From Bacillota bacterium (GTDB lineage Bacteria; Bacillota; Bacilli; Bacillales; Cytobacillaceae), in assembly GCA_023389895.1 (NCBI GenBank), contig JAEWDX010000277.1:1-35428 (forward strand): 35,428 nucleotides of DNA, in the 5' to 3' direction. Shown one piece after another: positions 1-8,014 of this stretch. Within the stretch, counting starts at the first letter, position 1. Each line of letters begins with the position of its first letter. Position numbers and translations under genes: made by a program. The notes below the pieces were generated by a model, which had not been told where the DNA came from, ran no database searches, and saw nothing but the letters and a program-made list of their open reading frames with translations.

Positions 1-1253
1 GTTGAGTATGCCGCTCCCATTAAGCCAAAGCTCTGAACAAGCATTAGATTGGTCACGAATTTAACGGAAACACCACCGACAACGATGTAAGCAGCAAGTT
101 TCGCCAGGTTCATTCCTTGGAGAATTCCTGTTCCTAAAATAGCTAAAGATGTAAATACAGAGCTAAGCCCAATGACACTTAAAACATCGCTTCCTTCTAA
201 ATTTTTAAATAACGCTAAATTTATCGGAAGGGTTAAAGCGAATAAACCGATAGCTGCTGGCCAAGAAATTAAATGGGCAAGAAAATGAGTACGTTCGACA
301 ATTCCTCTTGTTTCTTTCATTTTTTTCTCAGCGAGAGTTTTCGTAATTAACGGGATTAACGGAAGCACGATGGATGAAGAAAAAACTGTCGCAATCTGGA
401 CAAGTGATAGCCCTCTTCCATAAATGCCATATAAATAAGTAATTTCCTCTTTTGCATGCCCCGCACTTTTCAAACCTGATGGAATGGTTATGGAATCAAC
501 AAAGTTTAACAATGCCATCGTGATAGCACCGATACAGATCGGCAAGGAAATATAGAGAATTTCCTTGCTCATCCCTTTAAACTCAGCGAATGAGTATCGG
601 CTCAGACTTTTACTAGGCTTTAAAGGAGATTTATGAAAAAGCCAATTTAAGTAAATGGTGGACATGAGCGCACCGATAATGGATCCGACCATGACACCAC
701 CAGCCACTACTTCATTCGAATGATTTTGCTGAACAAGAACGTAAGCGGAGATGAGGATAATGCCTACCCTAATTAGCTGTTCAAGCACTTGCGAAATGGC
801 AGTTGGCCTCATATCTTGGAAGCCTTGAAAATAGCCTCTATATACAGCCATATAAGGTGCAATTAATAAAGTGCCCGAAACAATGATTAATGCGAGCCTC
901 GTGCTTGGTCCCCCTAAGACATCCGCAATTTGTGCAGAAAAGCCATAAACGAGTGAAAAGCTGATGATTCCAAACAGGATAGCAAGAATAACAGCTGTTT
1001 TGTAAATATTCCGAATGCGGATTTCATCTTTTTTAACAGCGGCTTCGGAAATTAATTGTGAAATGGCAACTGGAATTCCTGCAACCGAAAGGATGAGCGC
1101 AACCATATAAACAGGATAAACTAAGCTGAATATGCCAAGTACTTCATCCCCAGCAATATTTTGCAGCGGGATACGAAAAATACTTCCAAGCACTTTGGAT
1201 AATAAAGTTGCAATAGATAAAATAAGTGTGCTTTTTACAAATGTATTGTTCAT
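1..1253 (-). CDS. Polysaccharide/lipid-linked oligosaccharide flippase, SpoVB/MurJ-like (partial, C-terminus beyond left edge)
   Basis: Reading the minus strand from the ATG at 1253 gives an open frame of about 417 residues with no stop before the window edge, so the C-terminal end is missing. The protein starts MNNTFVKSTLILSIATLLSK and is built of hydrophobic segments. It carries family-like stretches such as YGIYGRGLSLVQ and GGVMVGSIIGALMS, typical of the SpoVB/YtgP branch of the MOP (MVF/polysaccharide transport) flippases. Such proteins move undecaprenyl-linked saccharides across the cytoplasmic membrane. The start codon overlaps the stop of the upstream tagA gene as ATGA, so the two are probably translationally coupled. 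In Bacillus anthracis an oligosaccharide transporter (CsaA) precedes the SLH-polymer pyruvyl transferase CsaB. A similar role here is an inference, and csaB would lie outside the window. Confidence 0.85.
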   Translation of the reverse strand, partial: MNNTFVKSTLILSIATLLSKVLGSIFRIPLQNIAGDEVLGIFSLVYPVYMVALILSVAGIPVAISQLISEAAVKKDEIRIRNIYKTAVILAILFGIISFSLVYGFSAQIADVLGGPSTRLALIIVSGTLLIAPYMAVYRGYFQGFQDMRPTAISQVLEQLIRVGIILISAYVLVQQNHSNEVVAGGVMVGSIIGALMSTIYLNWLFHKSPLKPSKSLSRYSFAEFKGMSKEILYISLPICIGAITMALLNFVDSITIPSGLKSAGHAKEEITYLYGIYGRGLSLVQIATVFSSSIVLPLIPLITKTLAEKKMKETRGIVERTHFLAHLISWPAAIGLFALTLPINLALFKNLEGSDVLSVIGLSSVFTSLAILGTGILQGMNLAKLAAYIVVGGVSVKFVTNLMLVQSFGLMGAAYS

Positions 1254-1981
1254 TTCGTTAATTTCTCTTTCAGAATTCTTATCGCAAATTTTGGAAGTGA
1301 CATCATTCTTCCAAAACGACTAGGCTGCTTTAGTAGACGGTAAAGCCACTCAAGATTAACTTTTTGCCAAATTTCAGGTGCTCGTTGGACCGTCCCCGCT
1401 ATTACATCAAAGCTGCCTCCAACACCGATGAAAATTCCTTTTTCGAAAAGATGGAGGTTATCGGCAATCCATTTCTCTTGTCGAGGTACACCTAAGGCGA
1501 CGAAAATTAGATCGGGCTGCGATTGTTGGATTTCACTTTGAATTTCATTGCTTTCCCAATCGAAGAAGCCATTATGTGCGCCGACAATTTGAATTTGTGG
1601 ATAATTTTCATTTATATTGCTGACTGCTTTTTCTAATGTTTCTTGCTGGGCTCCAAGTAAGTAGATCTTCCATTGTTGTTTGTCGCCCAAATCCAGTAAA
1701 TCAATCATTGTATCATAGCCCGTTACACGTTCCGGTAAAGGGTGTCCTAGCATGCCAGCAGCCTTTACGACCCCTATGCCATCAGCCGTTATGTAAGTTG
1801 CTTGATCAATTAGTTTTCTATATCCATCCTCTTCCACTGCCTTCATCACAATTTCCGGATTCGCTGTGACGACGAATGTTTTCTCTCTGCTCTGAATACG
1901 AGTAGCTAGTAGCTGAACAAATTCAGCACGTGTAGTATTTATAAAAGGAACACCTAAAATGTCCACAAATTTCAAGGTCAT
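1250..1981 (-). CDS. tagA: WecG/TagA/CpsF family glycosyltransferase
   Basis: 243 residues, the usual length for the GT26 family. TagA transfers ManNAc from UDP-ManNAc to undecaprenyl-PP-GlcNAc at the inner face of the membrane, forming the linkage disaccharide of wall teichoic acid or secondary wall polymers. Visible family signatures are TADGIGVV (residues 66-72, with the conserved Asp67), GVPRQEKWI (164-172), GVGGSFDVIAGTVQRAP (186-202) and LEWLYRL (210-216). The start is supported by AGGAG 7 nt before the ATG. The gene overlaps the following flippase by four bases (ATGA). A promoter candidate lies 57-86 bp upstream. With SLH proteins on both ends of the window, a role in making the wall polymer that SLH domains bind is likely but inferred. 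The donor sugar cannot be proven from sequence. Confidence 0.9.
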   Translation of the reverse strand: MTLKFVDILGVPFINTTRAEFVQLLATRIQSREKTFVVTANPEIVMKAVEEDGYRKLIDQATYITADGIGVVKAAGMLGHPLPERVTGYDTMIDLLDLGDKQQWKIYLLGAQQETLEKAVSNINENYPQIQIVGAHNGFFDWESNEIQSEIQQSQPDLIFVALGVPRQEKWIADNLHLFEKGIFIGVGGSFDVIAGTVQRAPEIWQKVNLEWLYRLLKQPSRFGRMMSLPKFAIRILKEKLTK

Positions 1982-2037
1982 AGTCTAGCTCCTATCTAGT
2001 AATTCGACAAGCTTTTTGGATTTTTTAAACACTTACT

Positions 2038-2067
2038 AATATATCATAAAAACGGTGGGAGTTCTAA
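2038..2067 (-). promoter_or_regulatory. Candidate promoter of tagA-flippase operon
   Basis: On the minus strand TTAGAA (2062-2067) is separated by 18 bp from TATATT (2038-2043), and the -10 is preceded by TGA, giving an extended -10 motif. It sits about 57 bp before the tagA start. Just upstream an imperfect palindrome centred on GCTCGAGC (2066-2085) could be an operator. Confidence 0.45.
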
Positions 2068-2118
2068 CTTGTGCTCGAGCAAGTTTTGGCTGCTGCTGCT
2101 TCAATGGGGTGGGAGAAA

Positions 2119-2405
2119 AAAGGGGCTCTATTGGGGGATGATGGGGTAGCTTTTTCGCGGGGTAGAAGGAAAGGTGCTCTAATGGAAACTAAAGGGGCAA
2201 CTTTTTCAACGGAGTAGAGGGAAAGGTGCTCTAATGAAAGCTAAAGCGGTAACTTTTTCAACGGGGTAGAAAGAAAGATGCTCTAATGGAAACTAAAGGG
2301 GCAACTTTTTCAACAGAATAGAAGAAATGATGCTCTAATGGAGGCTGATGGGGCAACTTTTTCAACAGAGTAAGAGGAAAGATGCTCTAATGGAAACTAA
2401 AGGGG
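2119..2405 (+). repeat. Tandem array A of a 52-bp repeat (about 6 units)
   Basis: The motif GCTCTAATGGAAACTAAAGG recurs with ATG positions at 2182, 2234, 2286, 2338 and 2390, exactly 52 bp apart. A degenerate first unit at 2131 (TTG, one base shorter) precedes them and the last unit decays into unrelated sequence after about 2405. Each unit contains a purine-rich part, GCTCTAATGG, GGGGCAACTTTTTCAAC and a TAG/TAA. The same unit, in opposite orientation, makes the large array at 8015-9299. The array lies between tagA and the terminator of the SLH glucosaminidase gene, antisense to both. I do not recognise a named repeat family. The rest of the 1982-2518 gap holds the tagA promoter (left) and the terminator at 2472-2512 (right). 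Confidence 0.95.
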
Positions 2406-2471
2406 AACTCAATAAACAAACGCAGAGCACTACATACATTAACTCAAGCCGGCTCCTCACTTACAATAAAT

Positions 2472-2512
2472 AACGGTAAGCTGCATCCATCCAAATGGAA
2501 TAGCTTACCGTT
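2472..2512 (-). terminator. Intrinsic terminator of the SLH glucosaminidase gene
   Basis: Perfect 11-bp arms AACGGTAAGCT (2472-2482) and AGCTTACCGTT (2502-2512) enclose a 19-nt loop that has its own small stem. On the minus strand the hairpin is followed by a T-rich stretch (ATTTATT). It lies 7 bp past the stop codon and separates the gene from repeat array A. Confidence 0.8.
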
Positions 2513-2518
2513 TCTTAG

Positions 2519-4432
2519 TTATCTAGCAAGTGGCATTTCTGTTACATATTGGCCAAGTGAGCCATTTCCGTAAACATAGCCTGTGCGATTATGAATATCA
2601 TCTGTTACGATCTGATACCATGTTGCTCCGTCTTGCTGGGTTTTGTCTGTGAAAATAAACGGAATGCCAACAATCTTTAATTCATAGAGTAATGGATTGC
2701 TTGTTCCATAGCCCGTGCGAATATTCAATGATGGGATTGTGTTATTGGCAAGCTGATAGAAATTTATATCTCTACTACCTAAGAAAAGATCGGCACGATA
2801 CATATGACCAGCAATCTTTTCACCCCAGTAAGGGTCAGATGCATATTTCACATTCATCCCAACGCTTTTATTCCCAACAACAGCACCGCTGTAGTAGGCG
2901 CCGCGCGGAGATTGGTATGCACTTGAAACATATTTCGCAGCATCTTCAATCGATTCATTGAATGAAGTGTAAGTTGTCGCGCTATTATATGGATCGCCAT
3001 CGTATGCCTTCATGCCATATAAATTCTTCTTATCTTGCGCAATTTTGCTTGTGCCCCAAGCACTTTCATGAATGGCATGGGCCATTAAGTAGAGGGCGTT
3101 TACCTCGTATTTCTCTTCCATCTCTTTAAAATCCTTACCTGTTCCAGCTAGAGGACTTTCAGGAAAAAGTGCTTTATAGGAATCTGGATATTTTTCTGTT
3201 AAATAACGATCGATGTCTTCTGCAGTGTAGCTTGTTTTCGAATGCAGAGGCAAGAATTCGAAATATGTATAAGCTTCTCCAGCTTTTGTCCCATCGGAAT
3301 GGTAGTATGTCACGCCATCCCAGCTGTAATAAGTTTGACCTGCTACCATAAAGGATGGTGCTTTTCCTATTAAAATATCAGCAGAAACTTTTGCAAGTGG
3401 ATTATAAACTGTATGGTAAAGATCCCCACCAACCTGCTTATAGTAAGAGCGGCCTGTTATAAGTGAATTTGGAATTAAATTCATGCTATCTGGTGCTACA
3501 TAGCCTTCAGTATTCGCGATTAAAATTTTGACTGATTTCTCTGTTGCGTCAAAGTATTTTAATTCCGTACCTGTAGCAACATAGGTTTTGCTAATTCCTG
3601 TTAGGTTAGGATTGTCATATATTTCAGCTAGCTTATTCGCAACAGCCATTCCGCTTTTTATATAAACGATATGGTTTCCTTTCAGAACAACTTGGTTGTC
3701 TACTACGCTACTTTTTGCTTGCTCGAAGTTGTCGAACTCCCTAACTGGAATTGGTGTTCCATCTGGACTTAGCGTAGCTACCTTGTATTCAAGATTTTGT
3801 GGTGGCGTAAGAATTTTGATCATTCTGTTCAAAACTGCTGCTGTCTGTCCACGAGTTGTTTTTGTTTGTGGACCAAATGTTTGATCAGCATTCCCTGACA
3901 TAATTCCTAAAAATACTAATCTTTGAATAGCATCTACAAAAATAGGGTTAATTTTATCAAAATCCTTGAAATCAAGTGTTACAGGATTTGAGTACACGGA
4001 TCTTGATGATAGGGCCCGCATAATCATCGCGGCCATTTCTTGACGTGAAATTTCATTATTTGGTTTAAACGTACCGTCAGGATAACCACCTACTATTCCT
4101 GCCTTCACAGCAGCATCAACAGCGGCAAAATACCAATCTCCTTGTTTAACATCTTTAAAAAGTGGCTCTGCAACCGCAGCGACGGAAAACTCGGCTACCT
4201 GCACTGACTGAAGATCGAGTGTTCGAACGACTAGAGCGGCAAACTCGGCACGAGTCACTGTGTTATCGGGCTTATACACACCCGGGCCGTATCCTCCCAA
4301 AATCTCTTTTGCAATTAGAGCTCTCATATCTTTTTCAAAATAATGACCTGCTATATCATCCGCGGCATATGTACTTGGAACATGAAGCAAAAGCAAAAAT
4401 ACAGAAACAACTACTAAAAACAACCGTTTCAT
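2519..4432 (-). CDS. SLH-domain endo-beta-N-acetylglucosaminidase (autolysin)
   Basis: 637 residues with a signal peptide (residues 1-23, cleavage near TYA-A). Three SLH motifs follow (about 26-72, 92-140, 155-205, each with a TRAEFA/SRQEMA/TRGQTA-type end). Next is a middle region with SH3-like or GW-like segments and a glucosaminidase domain (about 430-550). The motif AIHESAWGTSKIA holds the presumed catalytic Glu456, with NLYGMKAYDGDP and YASDPYWGEKI further on. A C-terminal SH3-like wall-binding segment runs from about 565 to 630. The LytD/LytB-type domain cleaves GlcNAc-beta-1,4-MurNAc bonds in peptidoglycan, and the SLH motifs should hold it on pyruvylated secondary wall polymer. AAAGGAG precedes the ATG. 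The gene stands alone between its own terminator and that of the upstream gene. A role in wall turnover or cell separation is inferred. Confidence 0.9.
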   Translation of the reverse strand: MKRLFLVVVSVFLLLLHVPSTYAADDIAGHYFEKDMRALIAKEILGGYGPGVYKPDNTVTRAEFAALVVRTLDLQSVQVAEFSVAAVAEPLFKDVKQGDWYFAAVDAAVKAGIVGGYPDGTFKPNNEISRQEMAAMIMRALSSRSVYSNPVTLDFKDFDKINPIFVDAIQRLVFLGIMSGNADQTFGPQTKTTRGQTAAVLNRMIKILTPPQNLEYKVATLSPDGTPIPVREFDNFEQAKSSVVDNQVVLKGNHIVYIKSGMAVANKLAEIYDNPNLTGISKTYVATGTELKYFDATEKSVKILIANTEGYVAPDSMNLIPNSLITGRSYYKQVGGDLYHTVYNPLAKVSADILIGKAPSFMVAGQTYYSWDGVTYYHSDGTKAGEAYTYFEFLPLHSKTSYTAEDIDRYLTEKYPDSYKALFPESPLAGTGKDFKEMEEKYEVNALYLMAHAIHESAWGTSKIAQDKKNLYGMKAYDGDPYNSATTYTSFNESIEDAAKYVSSAYQSPRGAYYSGAVVGNKSVGMNVKYASDPYWGEKIAGHMYRADLFLGSRDINFYQLANNTIPSLNIRTGYGTSNPLLYELKIVGIPFIFTDKTQQDGATWYQIVTDDIHNRTGYVYGNGSLGQYVTEMPLAR

Positions 4433-4510
4433 TACAACGCTCCTTTATACCTTTCTATTTATTAATCTAGCAAAAATTAGTTCTTTTAACTAGTGTTTTT
4501 TCCAAAATAA

Positions 4511-4559
4511 GAAAAAGACTATCCTATCAGTGCAAACAACCACTGATACGACAGCCTTT
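4511..4559 (-). terminator. Strong intrinsic terminator of the copper-amine-oxidase-N-domain gene
   Basis: Read on the minus strand, GGCTGTC-g-TATCAGTG pairs with CACTGATA-g-GATAGTC around an 8-nt loop. This gives two helices of 7 and 8 pairs if G-U pairs are allowed, followed by TTTTTCTTATTTT. It lies between the stop at 4619 and the next gene. Confidence 0.88.
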
Positions 4560-4618
4560 CAATTATGACTTCAGATTTACCACTTTTCCCTAAAAACATC
4601 AACAATGAGTTTCAATCG

Positions 4619-6517
4619 TTAGTCAAGGGTAATTAAATCAATCGCAATCGGCAGAGCTGAACCGCCACTGTGCATAATTTCTAGTTCGATGTTTCCAGTT
4701 TTTCCTTCAACTGGATAGTCAATGACATTAGCAGCTTCAGAACCAGCTTTTAGAACTGGAATCATATACACTTTGTCATCATTTACCTTTATGGCACCGT
4801 TGTAATCTCCGCCTCGTGCACCAATCCGAACTCTTACTGTTTTCGTTTCGCCAGTATTATTCGTAATAGGAATTTTCACTTTATACGTTGCCCCATAATG
4901 ACCTGGGTTTTTGACTAAATTCTCTTTTTCTCCACTAAGTGATTGCTCAACAGATAATAAATTATCCGTTACACCATTGGAAATACTATAAGCTATCTCT
5001 TCAGAACCAGCTTGGTAGGTTGGAAGCTGCGTAACAAGCTGCGAGCTTTTCCAAACCCCACGTGGATGAAAATTAATTCGGTCTGATTGAACTGCACTGC
5101 TCTTTATATTCGTTAAATCTTCATCTACCTGAGTCATAACAACTCTGACAATATAAGATAGATTCCCAGTTCCAGATTTTCTTTTAACCGTAAAATCTTT
5201 CAAAAATCCGACTAAATATTGGTTATCAGCCGAAAATTCATTAATGACCGCTGTTTCATTAGATCGTACAATTGAATTATTCATCTGAATCGGGAAGAGC
5301 TTATCGCTTAATACAGCTTCTGCAAGCGGAAGACCAACATCACTATGTGCCCAGCTTTCTTGTCCTCTACGATCAATCCCTTTAATGTCAACGATTTCAA
5401 GCTCATTTGTCTGGGAAAGATTCTCGATCGTAATGCCGAATTTCACTTTCCTTCCTAACTGATTCACATGCCAGCCATAAACTCGATGGTCTATTTTCTG
5501 TTCAGATGAATTCACTTTATCATCCCATAGTGTCGAATTTTCCAGCATGATTGTATTTGCATTCAACGTCTCCGGATTATCGCTCACCATCAGTCTTCTA
5601 TTGCCACTAAATGTAGCATTTGGGACATTAATCGGTTTATCAATATACGCTTCTTCTTTCTCCAAATATTTACTTCTTAATTTTGTTAAATTAATTAACA
5701 TATTAATATCGCTTGAGCCTGGTGTAACATGAACGGAGCCGCCAAATAAGTCTGTCATATAACGTGAAGGCGCATATACGATTCCATTATGTACAATTGG
5801 ACAATCATTTGTATCCATAAAAACACCATTTAATTGTGCGTATTTTTCACCAACATATACAGTTAAACTCGAACCGTCAATATCGATGTAAATTGCATTA
5901 TCATGCTGCTCATAATAAGCGTCCTGCCCCATTTGCCTAATAAATGATTCTAATGGAACATACACTTTATTGTTTAGATTAATTGCAGGGTTATCAAAAA
6001 TAAGTAGTTCGTGATTTAAATAGACTTGGACTGGATTAATAGGTGGTTTTTCATTGTCTGGCTGCTTATTAGCTGTTACAATCGTTACCACTTTCGATGT
6101 ACCATTCCAGTTAACTTGACCTTGATAGTTTTCCCCAATAAATCTAAGCGGCACTAGCGTTCTGCCATCAATAATCATCGCCGGAACATCTAATCCCTTT
6201 TGCTCACCATTTACAATGGCTTTCTTAGAATCAACTTGCAACTCAATATTCTGATCATTTTTTGAAGACGTTATCGTTTTTGAAATCTGATCAAAAGCAA
6301 CTGTCGCTCCAAAGGCTTCAAATAATGCACGAAATGGAACGAGCACCCGATCATCCTTCATGATTGGCTGCACATCAAAATTAAGCTTTTTCCCATCAAG
6401 CGTTACAGTAATCGGAATATTTTTTCCATTGGCTTTCACTTCATGAAACGGTATAAACATACTAATCACGAGAGTAAATACAAGCAACTTGCAAACTAAG
6501 CTTCTAGACATTTTCAA
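4619..6517 (-). CDS. Secreted protein with two copper-amine-oxidase N-terminal-type domains
   Basis: About 632 residues. An upstream ATG at 6547 keeps the frame open, but GGAGG at 6527-6531 lies inside that extension. The best-spaced start is TTG at 6517 (9 nt) or TTG at 6520 (6 nt), so I start at 6517. An export signal follows (KLLVFTLVISMFIPFHEVKA). Two copies of the Cu_amine_oxidN1-type domain come next, at about 35-147 (DRVLVPFRALFEAFGATV, GRTLVPLRFIGE) and 163-275 (NKVYVPLESFIRQMG, VYAPSRYMTDLFGG). The remaining 350 residues look beta-rich and match nothing I recognise. Despite its name, this domain is common in exported wall proteins of Firmicutes and does not imply amine oxidase activity, and no catalytic oxidase domain is seen. 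Neighbouring genes encode wall hydrolases. Confidence 0.8.
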   Translation of the reverse strand: MKMSRSLVCKLLVFTLVISMFIPFHEVKANGKNIPITVTLDGKKLNFDVQPIMKDDRVLVPFRALFEAFGATVAFDQISKTITSSKNDQNIELQVDSKKAIVNGEQKGLDVPAMIIDGRTLVPLRFIGENYQGQVNWNGTSKVVTIVTANKQPDNEKPPINPVQVYLNHELLIFDNPAINLNNKVYVPLESFIRQMGQDAYYEQHDNAIYIDIDGSSLTVYVGEKYAQLNGVFMDTNDCPIVHNGIVYAPSRYMTDLFGGSVHVTPGSSDINMLINLTKLRSKYLEKEEAYIDKPINVPNATFSGNRRLMVSDNPETLNANTIMLENSTLWDDKVNSSEQKIDHRVYGWHVNQLGRKVKFGITIENLSQTNELEIVDIKGIDRRGQESWAHSDVGLPLAEAVLSDKLFPIQMNNSIVRSNETAVINEFSADNQYLVGFLKDFTVKRKSGTGNLSYIVRVVMTQVDEDLTNIKSSAVQSDRINFHPRGVWKSSQLVTQLPTYQAGSEEIAYSISNGVTDNLLSVEQSLSGEKENLVKNPGHYGATYKVKIPITNNTGETKTVRVRIGARGGDYNGAIKVNDDKVYMIPVLKAGSEAANVIDYPVEGKTGNIELEIMHSGGSALPIAIDLITLD

Positions 6518-6647
6518 CAATTTAAACCTCCATATTAAGTCTTTCAAGAAGTAGATTAAGAAATTTCCAGTTTTGGATACGGCAAATTTCCCAACTTCTC
6601 TATAGTAACATTATTCAGAAGAACTTTACATTAATTAGCAGGATAAT

Positions 6648-6680
6648 TTTTTACATGTAAAAATTTTACTGAATCTCAGT
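6648..6680. promoter_or_regulatory. Two adjacent palindromes in a divergent promoter region
   Basis: TTTTTACATGTAAAAA (6648-6663) is a perfect 16-bp palindrome. ACTGAatcTCAGT (6668-6680) is a second inverted repeat starting 5 bp later. They lie between the divergently transcribed secreted-protein gene and the LysM endopeptidase gene, where an operator for both could sit. No known regulator box was recognised. Confidence 0.4.
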
Positions 6681-6806
6681 AATAGGACTTATGTTTCATT
6701 TTTCTATCCATTGGCCTTCAGTAGGCTATTTGGTGTATTTTAATAGACCTACATATGTTAAAATAAAGGCATAAAATAGTGCCTTTTAGGAGGTAGGAAT
6801 AGAAAA

Positions 6807-7940
6807 ATGAAGAAAAAAATTACTTCTTTTGTCACTGTCGCTATACTCTCAGCTTCGATTTCGACTAACGCCCTCGCTTCTTCCTATACTGTTCAAAAAG
6901 GCGATTCCCTTGCTAGTATCGCAAAAAAGAAGCAAACTACTGTTCATTCAATCAAAAAGCTAAATAATCTTAAATCTGATGCATTGTTCGTTAATCAAAC
7001 TTTAATAATAGATTTATCCCCCCCCGCTAAAACTACTAATACAGTAGCTGCTAACACCCAGCTCGGGCATACATATACAGTTGTAAAAGGTGACAGTCTT
7101 ATTAAAATTGCTAATAAACATGGAATTACTTTAGGAGAATTAAAAATTTGGAATACCCTGGAAAATGATACGATTTATATTGATCAAAAACTAGTCGTAG
7201 CAAAGGCAGCAGCAACTCCGAAAAAAGAAGCTGCTAAAGAGGCTAGCACTCCACAGGCTTCGAAAAAAGATCCGGTTAAAGATTCTGTTTTAACAAAGCC
7301 AACTACAGTTGCGCCTTCTGATAAGACAGGCTCTGCACAAGAGAAACAAGCTGACCAAGCGACGGCTGTTCCATCGGCCAATGGAGAATACATCGTTATA
7401 AATGGGGATAATCTATCAAAAATAGCTGCAAACTATCGCTTAACGGTTGAGCAATTAATGAGCTTGAATCGCTTAGACTCTGATTTAATTTTTGTTGGGC
7501 AAAAGCTAATCGTCAGCGGAGAGGTCAAGCCTAGTATGGAGGAAAAGCATCCCGCTGAAAACAATCTTGTCTTCGATACAGCAAATGTCCTTTTAAATGA
7601 GGCTATGAAGCTCGCTGGAACTCCTTATGTATTTGGTGGTTCTAACGCTGAGGGTTTCGATTGCAGCGGCTTTATCCATCACGTCTATAGCAAGACCGGA
7701 ACGGAGATTACTAGACAGTCATCTCAGGGCTATTATGACCGCTCCTATTATATTGATTCTCCACAACCGGGCGATTTGGTTTTCTTTGAGAATACATACA
7801 TACAAGGAATTTCTCATATGGGCATCTATATCGGTGACGATCAATTCATTCATGCCAGTGACCCAAATGGGGTTGAAATAGCAAAGCTAAGTGATGCATA
7901 CTATCAAAAGCATTTTGCAGCGTTCAAACGGTTTTATTAA
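6807..7940 (+). CDS. LysM/NlpC-P60 peptidoglycan endopeptidase (three LysM domains)
   Basis: 377 residues. A signal peptide (1-25, NALAS) is followed by three LysM domains at about 27-70 (SYTVQKGDSLASIA), 89-132 (TYTVVKGDSLIKIA) and 194-237 (EYIVINGDNLSKIA). A Lys/Ala/Pro/Thr-rich linker of about 60 residues separates the second and third. The C-terminal NlpC/P60 domain (about 265-377) shows the catalytic Cys286 in GFDCSGFIHHVY, His337 in ISHMGIYIG and a third polar residue His349 in FIHAS. This architecture is that of D,L-endopeptidases such as LytE/LytF, which cut gamma-D-Glu-meso-DAP (or Lys) bonds in stem peptides. AGGAGG lies 14 nt before the ATG. The gene is monocistronic, with a terminator directly downstream, and faces the SLH protein gene across repeat array B. 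Confidence 0.93.
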   Translation: MKKKITSFVTVAILSASISTNALASSYTVQKGDSLASIAKKKQTTVHSIKKLNNLKSDALFVNQTLIIDLSPPAKTTNTVAANTQLGHTYTVVKGDSLIKIANKHGITLGELKIWNTLENDTIYIDQKLVVAKAAATPKKEAAKEASTPQASKKDPVKDSVLTKPTTVAPSDKTGSAQEKQADQATAVPSANGEYIVINGDNLSKIAANYRLTVEQLMSLNRLDSDLIFVGQKLIVSGEVKPSMEEKHPAENNLVFDTANVLLNEAMKLAGTPYVFGGSNAEGFDCSGFIHHVYSKTGTEITRQSSQGYYDRSYYIDSPQPGDLVFFENTYIQGISHMGIYIGDDQFIHASDPNGVEIAKLSDAYYQKHFAAFKRFY

Positions 7941-7960
7941 TTAAGTGTTCGGATATGTCG

Positions 7961-7999
7961 AAAAGGGCTTTCCTTTATACCGGGAAGGTCCTTTTTTTG
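7961..7999 (+). terminator. Intrinsic terminator of the LysM endopeptidase gene
   Basis: AAAAGGGCTTTCC pairs imperfectly with GGGAAGGTCCTTTT around an 8-nt loop (ttataccg region) and ends in a run of seven T. It sits 21 bp after the stop and shields repeat array B from this gene. Confidence 0.8.
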
Positions 8000-8014
8000 T
8001 TCTGTTAGGGGGGG

